Shown here: positions 19,602 through 28,089 of the stretch, piece after piece
How the letters are laid out: each line of letters starts with the position of its first letter
Position numbering within the stretch: position 1 is the first letter of the stretch
Assembly: GCF_003859945.1 (NCBI RefSeq)
Contig: NZ_RQYM01000001.1
Coordinates: forward strand, 124,001-188,000
Length of the DNA stretch: 64,000 nucleotides
DNA from: Leucobacter sp. OH1287
GTDB lineage: Bacteria; Actinomycetota; Actinomycetes; Actinomycetales; Microbacteriaceae
Reading direction: 5' to 3'
Translations under genes and position numbers: made by a program
The notes under the pieces: model-generated
Databases searched by the model: none
Told to the model about the DNA's origin: nothing
The model's input: the letters and a program-made list of their open reading frames with translations, nothing else

Positions 19602-21539
19602 GTGGCTTCTACACCAGCGGTTAGAAAGGCGCGTAAGTCAATTGGGTGGCTTTTTGCGCTTATCGTCGTGCTGGTCGGTGTTATTGGCATCGGCATCGGG
19701 CAGGGCGAAGCAACTGTAACACCAAAACTCGCTCTCGATCTGCAGGGCGGTACCCAAATCCTTCTAGCACCAAAAACCGATAAGGGTGACAGTATTTCGC
19801 CCGAGCAGGTTGAACAGGCTGTTGCGATTATTCGACAGCGTGTTGACGCCGCCGGTGTTTCTGAGGCTGAGGTAACAACCCAGGGTGGATCTAACATCCT
19901 GGTTGCGATCCCGGGCAAGGTTGATGACGCGACCATGCAGCGGATCGAAGCCTCCGCGAGGTTGGATTTCAGGCCGGTGCTCAGCATCGGCGCGGGTATC
20001 CCGATCCAGACAACAGCTGAGGGCGAAAACGCCGCTGGTGAGAGCGGATCCACTGACGAGGCCGCTGACGGAGCAGCCGACGCCGCAGCAACCGACGCCG
20101 GTGAGGCAACCGCTGACACCGCAACCGGTGATGCCGCAACCGGTGATGCCGCAACCGCTGACACCGCAACCGGTGATGCCGCAGCTGACGAAGCCGCCAC
20201 TGACGATGCTGACGCGAGCGGTGACGCGGCAAGCACTGACGCGGCGGGCACCGTCACAACCGTGGGTGGCAAGATCCCGAACCAGGATGACAGCTACTGG
20301 CCTGAGACCCTGCCGAAAGAGCCGGGCTCAACCGAGTGGCTGACCCCGCAGATTCTTGCCGCGTTTGAGCAGTTCAGCTGTGCGGACGAGAACATCGCCG
20401 ATGTTGGCGAGTCCGACGCCAAACGACCACTTATCACCTGTGATCTCACAAAAGAGGTGAAGTACATTCTCGGCCCGGTTGAGATGAACGGTGACGCAAT
20501 CTCTGATGCGTCCGCGGGACTCGTCACAACCCAGACCGGTGGCAGCACCGGCACCTGGGCGGTAAACCTGGTGCTCAACGCTGACGGCACCAAGAAATTC
20601 ACCGAGATCAGCCAGCGCCTCTACGGTGCAACCGAGCCGCTTAACCAGTTCGCGTTCGTGATTGACGGTCGTGTGCTGTCAGCCCCGGCAATGCAGGGTC
20701 TGATCACCGACGGACGCCCACAGATCACCGGTAACTTCACCCAGGAGGGTGCTGAGGCGGTAGCGGATCAACTGAAGTACGGCGCGCTGCCGATCAGCTT
20801 CACCGTGCAGAGCCAAGAGGACATCTCCGCAACACTCGGAACCTCACAGCTCAGCGCCGGTCTGATCGCCGGTCTGATCGGTCTGGTTATCGTTGTTATC
20901 TACTCAATCTTCCAGTACCGCGGTCTTGCGGTGCTGACGGTTGCGTCCCTCGCGGTTGCGGCGCTGCTAACCTACCTGCTGTTGACGCTGCTGTCGTGGC
21001 GTCAGGGATACCGTCTGTCGCTCGCCGGTGTTGCCGGTATTATCGTGGCGATCGGTTTCACCGCAGACAGCTTCATCGTTTACTTCGAGCGTGTACGCGA
21101 CTCACTGCGTGACGGTTTCCGACTCTCGGAGGCTGTTGAGCAGGGCTGGAAACAGGCGATCCGCACCATCCTCGCATCTGACGGTGTTAACTTCCTGGCA
21201 GCGGCTGTGCTGTTCGCTCTCGCGATCGGTAACGTGCGCGGTTTCGCGTTCACCCTCGGTCTGACAACGCTTATCGACCTCGTGGTTGTTGCGCTGTTCA
21301 CCCACCCAATGCTGACGCTGATGGCTAAGACCCGCTTCTGGGGTGGTGGCCACCGCTTCAGCGGCCTAAACCCTGACAAGCTCGGTGCGGTCTACCGCGG
21401 TCGCGCACAGTTCAGGGCGCAGGCACCAAGCTCCGCTAAGCAGGAGCGGAAACAGCGGGGAGGCAGAAAAGAAGCACAGCGCCGGCAAACAATCGCCGAG
21501 CGGAAAGCACTGGCGGCAGCAGAGAGCAAGGAGGGATAG
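19602..21539 (+). CDS. secD: Protein translocase subunit SecD
   Basis: A 645-residue RND-fold membrane protein that uses the proton gradient to complete export through SecYEG. Helix 1 is at about residues 14-34, DLQGGTQILL is the SecD signature, the large extracellular P1 domain follows, and the C-terminal block of five helices (about 410-590) includes GFTADSFIVYFERVRDSLR, the family's D-containing helix with 'FTADSFIVYFE'. Between about residues 140 and 225 is an Ala/Thr/Asp-rich low-complexity insertion made of short repeats, unlike most SecD proteins. The C-terminus is strongly basic. GTG start. secF begins 2 bases later. Confidence 0.95.
   Translation: MASTPAVRKARKSIGWLFALIVVLVGVIGIGIGQGEATVTPKLALDLQGGTQILLAPKTDKGDSISPEQVEQAVAIIRQRVDAAGVSEAEVTTQGGSNILVAIPGKVDDATMQRIEASARLDFRPVLSIGAGIPIQTTAEGENAAGESGSTDEAADGAADAAATDAGEATADTATGDAATGDAATADTATGDAAADEAATDDADASGDAASTDAAGTVTTVGGKIPNQDDSYWPETLPKEPGSTEWLTPQILAAFEQFSCADENIADVGESDAKRPLITCDLTKEVKYILGPVEMNGDAISDASAGLVTTQTGGSTGTWAVNLVLNADGTKKFTEISQRLYGATEPLNQFAFVIDGRVLSAPAMQGLITDGRPQITGNFTQEGAEAVADQLKYGALPISFTVQSQEDISATLGTSQLSAGLIAGLIGLVIVVIYSIFQYRGLAVLTVASLAVAALLTYLLLTLLSWRQGYRLSLAGVAGIIVAIGFTADSFIVYFERVRDSLRDGFRLSEAVEQGWKQAIRTILASDGVNFLAAAVLFALAIGNVRGFAFTLGLTTLIDLVVVALFTHPMLTLMAKTRFWGGGHRFSGLNPDKLGAVYRGRAQFRAQAPSSAKQERKQRGGRKEAQRRQTIAERKALAAAESKEG
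20112..20180 (+). repeat. Short tandem repeats inside secD
   Basis: Imperfect 15-bp units based on GCAACCGGTGATGCC and GCAACCGCTGACACC repeat four to five times in frame, encoding TATGDAATGDAATADTATGD. They lie in the extracellular low-complexity insertion of SecD and could vary in number between strains. Confidence 0.8.
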
Positions 21540-21541
21540 CA

Positions 21542-22570
21542 GTGGCGAAACGGTCTTTTAGCCAGCTCGGTAATGATCTATACACCGGGGAGAAATCCTT
21601 CAACTTTGTTGGCAAGCGTAAAACCTGGTACCTGATTGCGGCGATCGCGATTGCGATCTCGATTATCGGCCCGTTCCTTCGCGGCGGCTTCTCACTCGGT
21701 ATTGAGTTCACCGGTGGTAGCCAGTTCCAGGTGCACACCCAGGCGGGTCAAGATCGTGACCTGTCCCGCGCAACAGCCGCAGTGAAAGAGGTGCTGCCAA
21801 ACTCTGAGCCGCGCGTCACACACGTTGGCCAGAGCGATATTCAGGTGCAGACAGAGCAGCTGGAAACAGCCGAGTCTGACAAACTGCGCGGCCTCCTGGC
21901 TGAGGCTTACGGCGTTGACGAGAGCGAGGTTACCGCATCCTACATCGGTGCCGTCTGGGGTCAGGACGTAACAAGGCAGGCGATTATCGCGCTGGTTGTC
22001 TTCCTCGCCTTTGCCGCACTGGTGATGACGGTCTACTTCAGAACCTGGAAGATGTCGCTTGCGGCGCTGACCGCGCTGATGCACGACCTGATCATCACAG
22101 CTGGTATTTACGGCATCAGCGGGTTTGAGATCACACCGGCCGCTGTTTTGGGCTTCCTCACAATCCTCGGCTACTCCCTCTACGACACGGTTGTTGTGTT
22201 CGACAAGATTCGTGAAAACACTAAACCGGAGCAGATGGAGGGACGCAGAACCTTCGCTGAGGCGGTTAACCTCGCCGTTAACCAGACCCTTGTGCGATCC
22301 ATCAACACCTCGGTTGTAGCGATCCTGCCGGTTGCCTCAATCCTCTTCATCGGTGCGTTTGTGCTCGGTGCGGGAACCCTGCGCGACATCGCTTTGGCGC
22401 TGTTCATCGGTATTTTGGTTGGTGCCTACTCAACCATCTTTATTGCGGCCCCTGTTTACGCCCAGCTGCGGGCGGGTGAGCCAAAGATTAAGAAGGCTGA
22501 CGAGCATCTGCTGGAGCAGCGTGCGAAGGCTAGCTCCGACAGCGCTGCACCCGTGACGGCCGTAGGCTAA
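21542..22570 (+). CDS. secF: Protein translocase subunit SecF
   Basis: A 342-residue partner of SecD with six membrane helices. GIEFTGGSQFQV is the SecF signature after helix 1, and the second half contains YSLYDTVVVFDKIREN, the SecF counterpart of the SecD proton-relay helix. Length is normal. GTG start preceded by GGAGGGATAG, only 2 bases after the secD stop, so the two are translationally coupled. A strong terminator follows. The apt gene, often found between secF and rel, is absent. Confidence 0.95.
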   Translation: MAKRSFSQLGNDLYTGEKSFNFVGKRKTWYLIAAIAIAISIIGPFLRGGFSLGIEFTGGSQFQVHTQAGQDRDLSRATAAVKEVLPNSEPRVTHVGQSDIQVQTEQLETAESDKLRGLLAEAYGVDESEVTASYIGAVWGQDVTRQAIIALVVFLAFAALVMTVYFRTWKMSLAALTALMHDLIITAGIYGISGFEITPAAVLGFLTILGYSLYDTVVVFDKIRENTKPEQMEGRRTFAEAVNLAVNQTLVRSINTSVVAILPVASILFIGAFVLGAGTLRDIALALFIGILVGAYSTIFIAAPVYAQLRAGEPKIKKADEHLLEQRAKASSDSAAPVTAVG

Positions 22571-22593
22571 ACACGGGAGCGTGCAATGAATTT

Positions 22594-22632
22594 GGCTGCG
22601 GGTTGTGTAGTAACACCCGCAGCCATTTTTAT
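22594..22632 (+). terminator. Rho-independent terminator of the ruvAB-yajC-secDF region
   Basis: GGCTGCGGGT pairs with ACCCGCAGCC across an 11-base loop, followed by ATTTTTATT. Confidence 0.85.
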
Positions 22633-22724
22633 TGCTAGTCTTTAAGCTAAAGCAAATCTTTATCGGCCACACTGTGCACAGCATGGTGTGAGCGACCCTC
22701 AATATTTACTGGTTAGGAGCTACA

Positions 22725-24983
22725 ATGACTGAGTTTGAGCAGAGCAACGGCTCAAGCACACTGCGCCGGTTGATGCCGCGGGTATTTGCGCGCGCCAGTG
22801 CTCCTGACTGTTTAAGCAAGCTGCTGCGCACCGTTCGCGGCAACCACCCAAAGTCGGATCTGTCGATTATCACCGAGGCCTACCGTGTCGCCGAGCACGC
22901 CCACCGCGACCAGACCAGACGCAGCGGCGAGCCATACATTACACACCCGATCGCGGTTGCCCAGATTCTAGCGGATCTCGGTGTTACCCCGCCGGTTGTT
23001 GCTGCGGCGCTGCTACACGACACCGTTGAGGACACCGACTACACCCTCGAAGAGTTAACCGAGCAGTTTGGTGATGAGATCGCGCTGCTGGTTGACGGCG
23101 TCACCAAACTGGATAAGGTGCAGTACGGGGATTCTGCGCAGGCGGAGACGGTGCGCAAAATGATTGTCGCGATGACCAAGGACATCAGGGTGCTGGTGAT
23201 TAAACTCGCCGACCGTCTCCACAACGCGCGCACCTGGGGTTTTATGCCGCAGGAGAAAGCAAAATCGAAGGCGCAGGAAACCCTCGAAATCTATGCGCCG
23301 CTGGCTCACCGGCTAGGTATTCAGCCGATTAAAACGGAGCTGGAGGATCTCAGCTTCGCGGTGCTGAAACCAAAGCTGTACACCGAGATTGAGAACCTGG
23401 TTAACCGCAGAAGCCCAAAACGGGAAGAACTGGTTCGGACTGTCACCGACGCGATCGAGGAGGATCTGCGTGAAACCCGCGTCCGAGGCACCGTCTCCGG
23501 CAGGCCAAAAGAGCTCTACTCGATCTATCAGAAGATGGTTGTTCGTGGCAGAGACTTTGACGACATCTACGACCTGGTCGGGATTCGCGTAATCGTTGAG
23601 TCGATTCGGGACTGTTACGCGGTTCTGGGTGCCGTCCACGCGCGCTGGACGCCGATCCCTGGTCGTTTTAAAGACTATATTGCAACGCCGAAGTTTAACC
23701 TCTATCAGTCGCTGCACACAACCGTGATCGGTCCCGAGGGTAAGGCGGTGGAGATTCAGATCCGCACAACCGAAATGCACCAGCGGGCAGAGTACGGTGT
23801 TGCCGCGCACTGGAAGTACAAGCAGCGTGCGAAGGACGGCAGCCCCGCGAAGGTTGCAACCAAGTCGTCAGAGATGGCGTGGCTGTCGCACATTAACGAC
23901 TGGCAGGCGGAGACGGAGGATCCGGGCGAGTTCCTGGATGCGCTGCGCTACGAGATTGGCGCTAAAGAGGTTTATGTTTTCACGCCGAAGGGCAGGGTTA
24001 TTGGTTTGCCGGCGAAGGCAACCCCGGTCGATTTTGCCTACGCGGTGCACACCGATGTTGGGCACCGGACGATGGGTGCGCGGGTTAACGAGCGGATGGT
24101 GTCGCTTGCGACTGAGCTGGTAACCGGTGACGTGGTTGAGATCTTCACCTCGAACGATCCCAACGCGGGACCAAAGAAGCACTGGCTGAACTTTGTTAAG
24201 AGCCGCCGTGCGCAAAACAAGATCCGCAACTGGTTCACAAAGGAGCGACGCGCTGACGCCGCCGAGCGCGGCAAGGAGCTGATGCTGAAGGAGCTGCGTA
24301 AACAGCAGCTGCCGGTGCACCGGATTATGCAGTCTGAGGCGCTGCAGCAGGTGGTTTTGCAGCTGCACTACGTCGATATTGAGGGGCTCTACGCCGGTAT
24401 CGGCGAGAACAAGGTTTCGGCGCAGTCGGTTGTTGAAAAGATCTCAACCCTGCTTGATAAAGCCTACGGTGACGCCTCCGAGTCGGTTGACCACTCGATT
24501 CCGGCGGCGAGTTCGTCACAGCAGCCGAGCTCTGACAGCGGTGTGACCGTGATCGGTGCGTCAGATGTGCTGGTGAAACTCGCAAAGTGTTGCACCCCGG
24601 TTCCCGGTGACGAGATTAAAGGCTTTGTCACCAAGGGGATGGGTGTTTCTGTGCACCGCACCGACTGTAAGAACTTCCAGACGCTGATGCAGGCGACCGA
24701 GCGACTCACCGATGTGCAGTGGGCACCGAACGCGAAGAGTGTGTTCCTGGTGCACATCCAGGTTGAGGCGCTTGACCGGGCGAGACTGCTCTCTGACGTG
24801 ACCAACGCGCTCAGTGAGCAGCACGTGAATATCCTGTCGGCGTCGCTGCACACCTCCAACCAGCGTCTCGCGATCTCTCGTTTCACCTTCGAAATGGCGA
24901 ACGCAACCCACCTGGAGCAGGTGTTAAACGCCGTCCGCCGAGTGGACGGGGTCTACGACGCCTACCGCGTGAACTCGCTGTAG
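22725..24983 (+). CDS. relA: Bifunctional (p)ppGpp synthetase/hydrolase Rel
   Basis: A 752-residue stringent-response enzyme that makes (p)ppGpp when ribosomes sense uncharged tRNA and degrades it otherwise. The hydrolase HD domain is intact (ITHPIAVAQIL, LLHDTVEDTD, KLADRLHNART), and the synthetase domain has RGRDFDDIYDLVGIRV, GRFKDYIATPKFNLYQSLH and EIQIRTTEMH. TGS (EVYVFTPKGRVIGLP), helical, zinc-finger-like CCTPVPGDEI and ACT domains follow. Length and domains fit the single actinobacterial Rel protein. ATG with TAGGAGC upstream, behind a promoter region after the secF terminator. It is convergent with the mycothiol gene downstream. Confidence 0.96.
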   Translation: MTEFEQSNGSSTLRRLMPRVFARASAPDCLSKLLRTVRGNHPKSDLSIITEAYRVAEHAHRDQTRRSGEPYITHPIAVAQILADLGVTPPVVAAALLHDTVEDTDYTLEELTEQFGDEIALLVDGVTKLDKVQYGDSAQAETVRKMIVAMTKDIRVLVIKLADRLHNARTWGFMPQEKAKSKAQETLEIYAPLAHRLGIQPIKTELEDLSFAVLKPKLYTEIENLVNRRSPKREELVRTVTDAIEEDLRETRVRGTVSGRPKELYSIYQKMVVRGRDFDDIYDLVGIRVIVESIRDCYAVLGAVHARWTPIPGRFKDYIATPKFNLYQSLHTTVIGPEGKAVEIQIRTTEMHQRAEYGVAAHWKYKQRAKDGSPAKVATKSSEMAWLSHINDWQAETEDPGEFLDALRYEIGAKEVYVFTPKGRVIGLPAKATPVDFAYAVHTDVGHRTMGARVNERMVSLATELVTGDVVEIFTSNDPNAGPKKHWLNFVKSRRAQNKIRNWFTKERRADAAERGKELMLKELRKQQLPVHRIMQSEALQQVVLQLHYVDIEGLYAGIGENKVSAQSVVEKISTLLDKAYGDASESVDHSIPAASSSQQPSSDSGVTVIGASDVLVKLAKCCTPVPGDEIKGFVTKGMGVSVHRTDCKNFQTLMQATERLTDVQWAPNAKSVFLVHIQVEALDRARLLSDVTNALSEQHVNILSASLHTSNQRLAISRFTFEMANATHLEQVLNAVRRVDGVYDAYRVNSL

Positions 24984-25064
24984 CGCGCTGCTAACCTCGC
25001 TGGCTGGTTTGGCCGGTCGCGGCCGCCGCCAGTCTGGCTGGCTTTGGCCAGTAGCGTTGCGCTA

Positions 25065-27278
25065 TCAGCGCTGGTCAGGCTCTGCCTGCAGCGCGTCGGC
25101 GAGCTCCGCGGCAACCTGCTCCCAGCTGCGTGACAGGGCTGCCCTGCGCGCTGTTCTGCCGACGCTTTTCAGCAGGTCAGGGCTTGACAGATAGAGCTCT
25201 ATCTCGGCGGCCCAGCTCTCCGGATCCCGATTTTCAAGCAGCGAACCGGTCGGGCAGACGTTACACTGCCCAGATTTTTGCGCCGCGGCGGCAAGCGCGA
25301 TTGCGTCCCTGCCGCTTAGATAGTCTGCGAGGTCCTTAACCGACTCCCGCATCCCCGATGAGCGGTGCGCAATAACCGGTGTGCCACAGGCGGCAGACTC
25401 CAGGTTGATAATGCCGTAGGTTTCAGAGTAGCTGGGGTTGATCAGCAGGTCTGCGCGGCAGAGCGCGCGGGCAAGCTCCTCACGGTTTTTCGCACCGGCC
25501 CAGTTAACCCAGGCGGCAACACCGAGAGAGTCAGAAAGCTGTTTCAGTTCCTGTTCATACCACTCGTAGTCCTTTGAGAAGGCACCGATCATGGTGAGTT
25601 TTGGGCGGATCCGCTCGGGAATGTGCGCGAGCACTCGCAGCGCAAAATCGGGGGCTTTCAGCGGCTGCATTCGTCCGGCAAACACGATCTCCGGGGCCCT
25701 CACCTGTGCAGCTTCTGGGTTCGGTGCTGCGGCGTGAGCTGCTGCATGCGCTGCTGTCTGTGCGGTCGTGGCGTGCGCTGCACCAGATCGTGACTCGCGG
25801 TGATCCACCGGGGAAAACAGCGCGGTGTCAACACCCGGCATCACGATTTTGATCTTTCCTGGATCCGCCCCGTAGCGATCAATAATGGTCTGCTTTTCAG
25901 TGTTGCTGACCGCGAGGATCAGGTCGGCGTTGTCGGCGCAGAATTGCTCACCGGCGATACGGCCGGACGATTCCGGTTGCTCACCGAGGGAGATCGCGGC
26001 GCCCGGCGGGGCTGCAACCGAGTGGTAGGAGTGGGCGGTTAGTGCGCCGTGCTGTTTCGCGGCGGGCAGGCAGGCAACGCCGGAGAACCAGTGGTGTGTG
26101 TGCACAACGGTTGTGTCGGGGGCGATTGTTTTAAGCCAGGTTGTAAACGCCTTTGCAAAGGGCTCAAGCAGCGATTCAGCCTGGCTTTTGGCGACGGTCT
26201 CCCACGGTCCCGCGTCTAAAAAGTGCGCGGTCACGCCCGGGGCTACGCTCGCGAACTCAGGCAGTTCCGGGTGATCCTTGCGGGTGACAAGATCCACCTG
26301 CCAGCCGCGGGCAGCGAGTGCGATCGCGGTTTCTTTCACCATCACGTTCATGCCTCCGGCGTCGGCCGACCCGGGGTTTGCGAGCGGTGAGGTGTGCACG
26401 GTGATCATCGCGATCCGCTGCTTCACCGACCCGTCTGGCTCACCGGGGCTGTAGCTGCGCAGCTGATAGTCGGTTGCGATCCGCTGCTCTTGGCCGCCAA
26501 CGTGGATCACGCTGGTTTCGCCTACTCGCAGCTGCGTCCGGTAACAGCTGAGCGCGTCACGGGTTTGCTCCAGCATCTCCGGGAAACTCAGTTCGGTGAA
26601 GTGCGCAGGGTCGCTTTTCACGCCGGGGGAGGCGATCTCGGTAAACGGCAGTGACAGGATTTTCGCCGCGTGTTTGGCAATGTGGTGCGCCTTCACATGG
26701 TCAGGGTGACCGTAGCTGCCGTGTGAGTCGTAGCAGACTATCTCGGTTGCTTGGAAACGCTTCGCGATCGCAACAATATCCGCGGCCGCGTCGGCGATAT
26801 CGGCTGCGAAGAGGGTGCCCTTGCTGTTTTCTGCGCTTGTGTCTGGCCCGGCGATTGTGGGTGTCACCCACTTCATTCCCGAGTCACGGTAGCGGGTTTC
26901 AGGGCTGCCACCGCAGCTTGGCTCGCCGAGGAAGAAATGCTCGGTCACACCTAGTTTTGTGAGCGCGCAGGAGAGTTCCGCGAGCCGGGTTGGCACCAGC
27001 TCGTCCGCCGAGGAAAGCGACCCGGCAATAAACTCACCGGCCTCACCGCGTGTGCAAGTGACAACCCCAACTGTGATGCCGGCGGTGGTTGCGGCGGCGG
27101 TGAGTGCGCCGGCCTGCAGGCTCTCGTCATCGGGGTGAGCGTGAATAAACAGTGGGCGGATCCGCCCCAGCTGCTGCTGTGGCGAGTGAGCGGCGATATC
27201 CTTTAACGCGTCTTTTAACAGCGGGGCTGGTTTGCTAGTAATTGTGATCTCGTCTCTGTCAAAACAAATACCGGTCAT
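25065..27278 (-). CDS. Apparent MshB-MshA fusion: GlcNAc-Ins deacetylase joined to inositol-phosphate glycosyltransferase (mycothiol biosynthesis)
   Basis: One uninterrupted 737-residue frame holds two mycothiol enzymes. Residues about 40-265 are a PIG-L/LmbE zinc deacetylase of the MshB type: AHPDDES with zinc ligands at residues 48-51, TRGEAGEFI, ELVPTRLAEL, and SYGHPDHVKAH with the third ligand at about 191-194. Residues about 287-737 are a GT-B glycosyltransferase family 4 enzyme of the MshA type: TVHTSPLANPGSADAGGMNV, THHWFSG, VMPGVDTALFSP, FAGRMQPLKAPD and CGTPVIAHRSSGMRESV. MshA joins UDP-GlcNAc to inositol 3-phosphate; MshB removes the acetyl group two steps later. A short linker (about 266-286) joins the parts, and a His/Ala-rich insert lies between the two GT-B lobes. 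The ATG overlaps the stop of the AbiEi-like gene upstream. Family assignments are firm; that both halves are active is inference. Confidence 0.88.
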   Translation of the reverse strand: MTGICFDRDEITITSKPAPLLKDALKDIAAHSPQQQLGRIRPLFIHAHPDDESLQAGALTAAATTAGITVGVVTCTRGEAGEFIAGSLSSADELVPTRLAELSCALTKLGVTEHFFLGEPSCGGSPETRYRDSGMKWVTPTIAGPDTSAENSKGTLFAADIADAAADIVAIAKRFQATEIVCYDSHGSYGHPDHVKAHHIAKHAAKILSLPFTEIASPGVKSDPAHFTELSFPEMLEQTRDALSCYRTQLRVGETSVIHVGGQEQRIATDYQLRSYSPGEPDGSVKQRIAMITVHTSPLANPGSADAGGMNVMVKETAIALAARGWQVDLVTRKDHPELPEFASVAPGVTAHFLDAGPWETVAKSQAESLLEPFAKAFTTWLKTIAPDTTVVHTHHWFSGVACLPAAKQHGALTAHSYHSVAAPPGAAISLGEQPESSGRIAGEQFCADNADLILAVSNTEKQTIIDRYGADPGKIKIVMPGVDTALFSPVDHRESRSGAAHATTAQTAAHAAAHAAAPNPEAAQVRAPEIVFAGRMQPLKAPDFALRVLAHIPERIRPKLTMIGAFSKDYEWYEQELKQLSDSLGVAAWVNWAGAKNREELARALCRADLLINPSYSETYGIINLESAACGTPVIAHRSSGMRESVKDLADYLSGRDAIALAAAAQKSGQCNVCPTGSLLENRDPESWAAEIELYLSSPDLLKSVGRTARRAALSRSWEQVAAELADALQAEPDQR

Positions 27279-27952
27279 TACAAGCTTATCGGTGCTGCCT
27301 GAGATTGGGGGAGCGGCCGGAAGCCAGATTGCGTTTTATGACACGCCGGGGTGGGAAGCGGTGAGGGCTCGGGCGCCGCAGGCTCAGGGTTAAGCCCCAA
27401 AAGCTCGGCGAAGCTTAGCATCGCTGCGCTGCGTTTCGGGTGGCGCTTGTTTTGCAGCTGGATCCGCACCGTCTTTGCCCCGCCCGGAATCAGGGTGAGC
27501 AGCGTTTTGCAGGCGGTGAGCAGCTCCGGGGTTATGGGATCCTCGAAATAGAGCAGGTCAAGCAGGGTGCGCAGCGGGGTTGTCACAAAATACTCGCCGA
27601 TTGACACAACATCGGTTTTTTGTAGACGACAAAAACTCAGTTCGACGTTGTTGGTTTCGCTGGGGAAGCGGACGCTCGGCAGCACATTCGCGTGGACGTG
27701 GACGCCGTCGCTTTCCATCGCACCCCACACCCAGGCGGCGGTTTTCCCTGACGCTGTGGTTTTGTGACCTATCCTATCGCCGATTGCATAAAGGCGCACC
27801 GCCGGGCACTCTTGCCAGCTGATGTGCCGGTAGCCGGGGCCGCAGCGCACCAGGTTACCGCGCAGACACTCGGCGCTCAGCACCGCCCGGGGGAGATGGT
27901 TGATCTTCGGCGGGACGGTGCCGTAGCGGCTGGCGCGGTTGTGGGTTTTCAT
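27278..27952 (-). CDS. AbiEi-like antitoxin-family / conserved hypothetical protein
   Basis: About 224 residues from ATG 27952, which follows a -10 like TAGACA (27961-27966) and would be nearly leaderless; a GTG at 27970 is an alternative. The region CLRGNLVRCGPGYRHI resembles the 'G.L.R...G.Y' wing of AbiEi-type regulators, TAAWVWGAME the 'S..sAA.LHGL' helix, and VTTPLRTLLDLLYFEDP the 'TTP.RTL.DL' motif that marks this family in Actinobacteria. Those proteins are type IV antitoxin or transcription-regulator-like; no AbiEii-type nucleotidyltransferase toxin is adjacent here. The C-terminal 45 residues are Pro-rich. The stop overlaps the start of the mshB-mshA fusion (TAATG), so the two are translated together. 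Function is unknown. Confidence 0.55.
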   Translation of the reverse strand: MKTHNRASRYGTVPPKINHLPRAVLSAECLRGNLVRCGPGYRHISWQECPAVRLYAIGDRIGHKTTASGKTAAWVWGAMESDGVHVHANVLPSVRFPSETNNVELSFCRLQKTDVVSIGEYFVTTPLRTLLDLLYFEDPITPELLTACKTLLTLIPGGAKTVRIQLQNKRHPKRSAAMLSFAELLGLNPEPAAPEPSPLPTPACHKTQSGFRPLPQSQAAPISL

Positions 27953-28025
27953 AACAGCATTGTCTAGCACGGTTGCGGGTTAGCAAACAGCTTCCGGAAA
28001 TCTGTGGAAAAGTGCCCGCGCGGAG

Positions 28026-28062
28026 CACAACAAAAGCGGGGTGTGGAAAACCCACACCCCGC
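28026..28062 (-). terminator. Rho-independent terminator of glpK
   Basis: On the minus strand GCGGGGTGTGG pairs with CCACACCCCGC, followed by TTTTGTTG. It ends the glpDFK operon just before the AbiEi-like gene's promoter. Confidence 0.85.
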
Positions 28063-28089
28063 CTGTTACGGTCCTCTGACGGCCGTTAG

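Noticed and set aside
20112-20180. Tandem repeats in secD considered as a CRISPR-like array
   Set aside because: Units are 15 bp, in frame, without spacers, and encode protein sequence.
25000-25064. Repeated GCTGGCTGG/TTTGGCC sequence between rel and the mycothiol gene as a terminator
   Set aside because: Only short imperfect stems form and there is no T-run in either direction.
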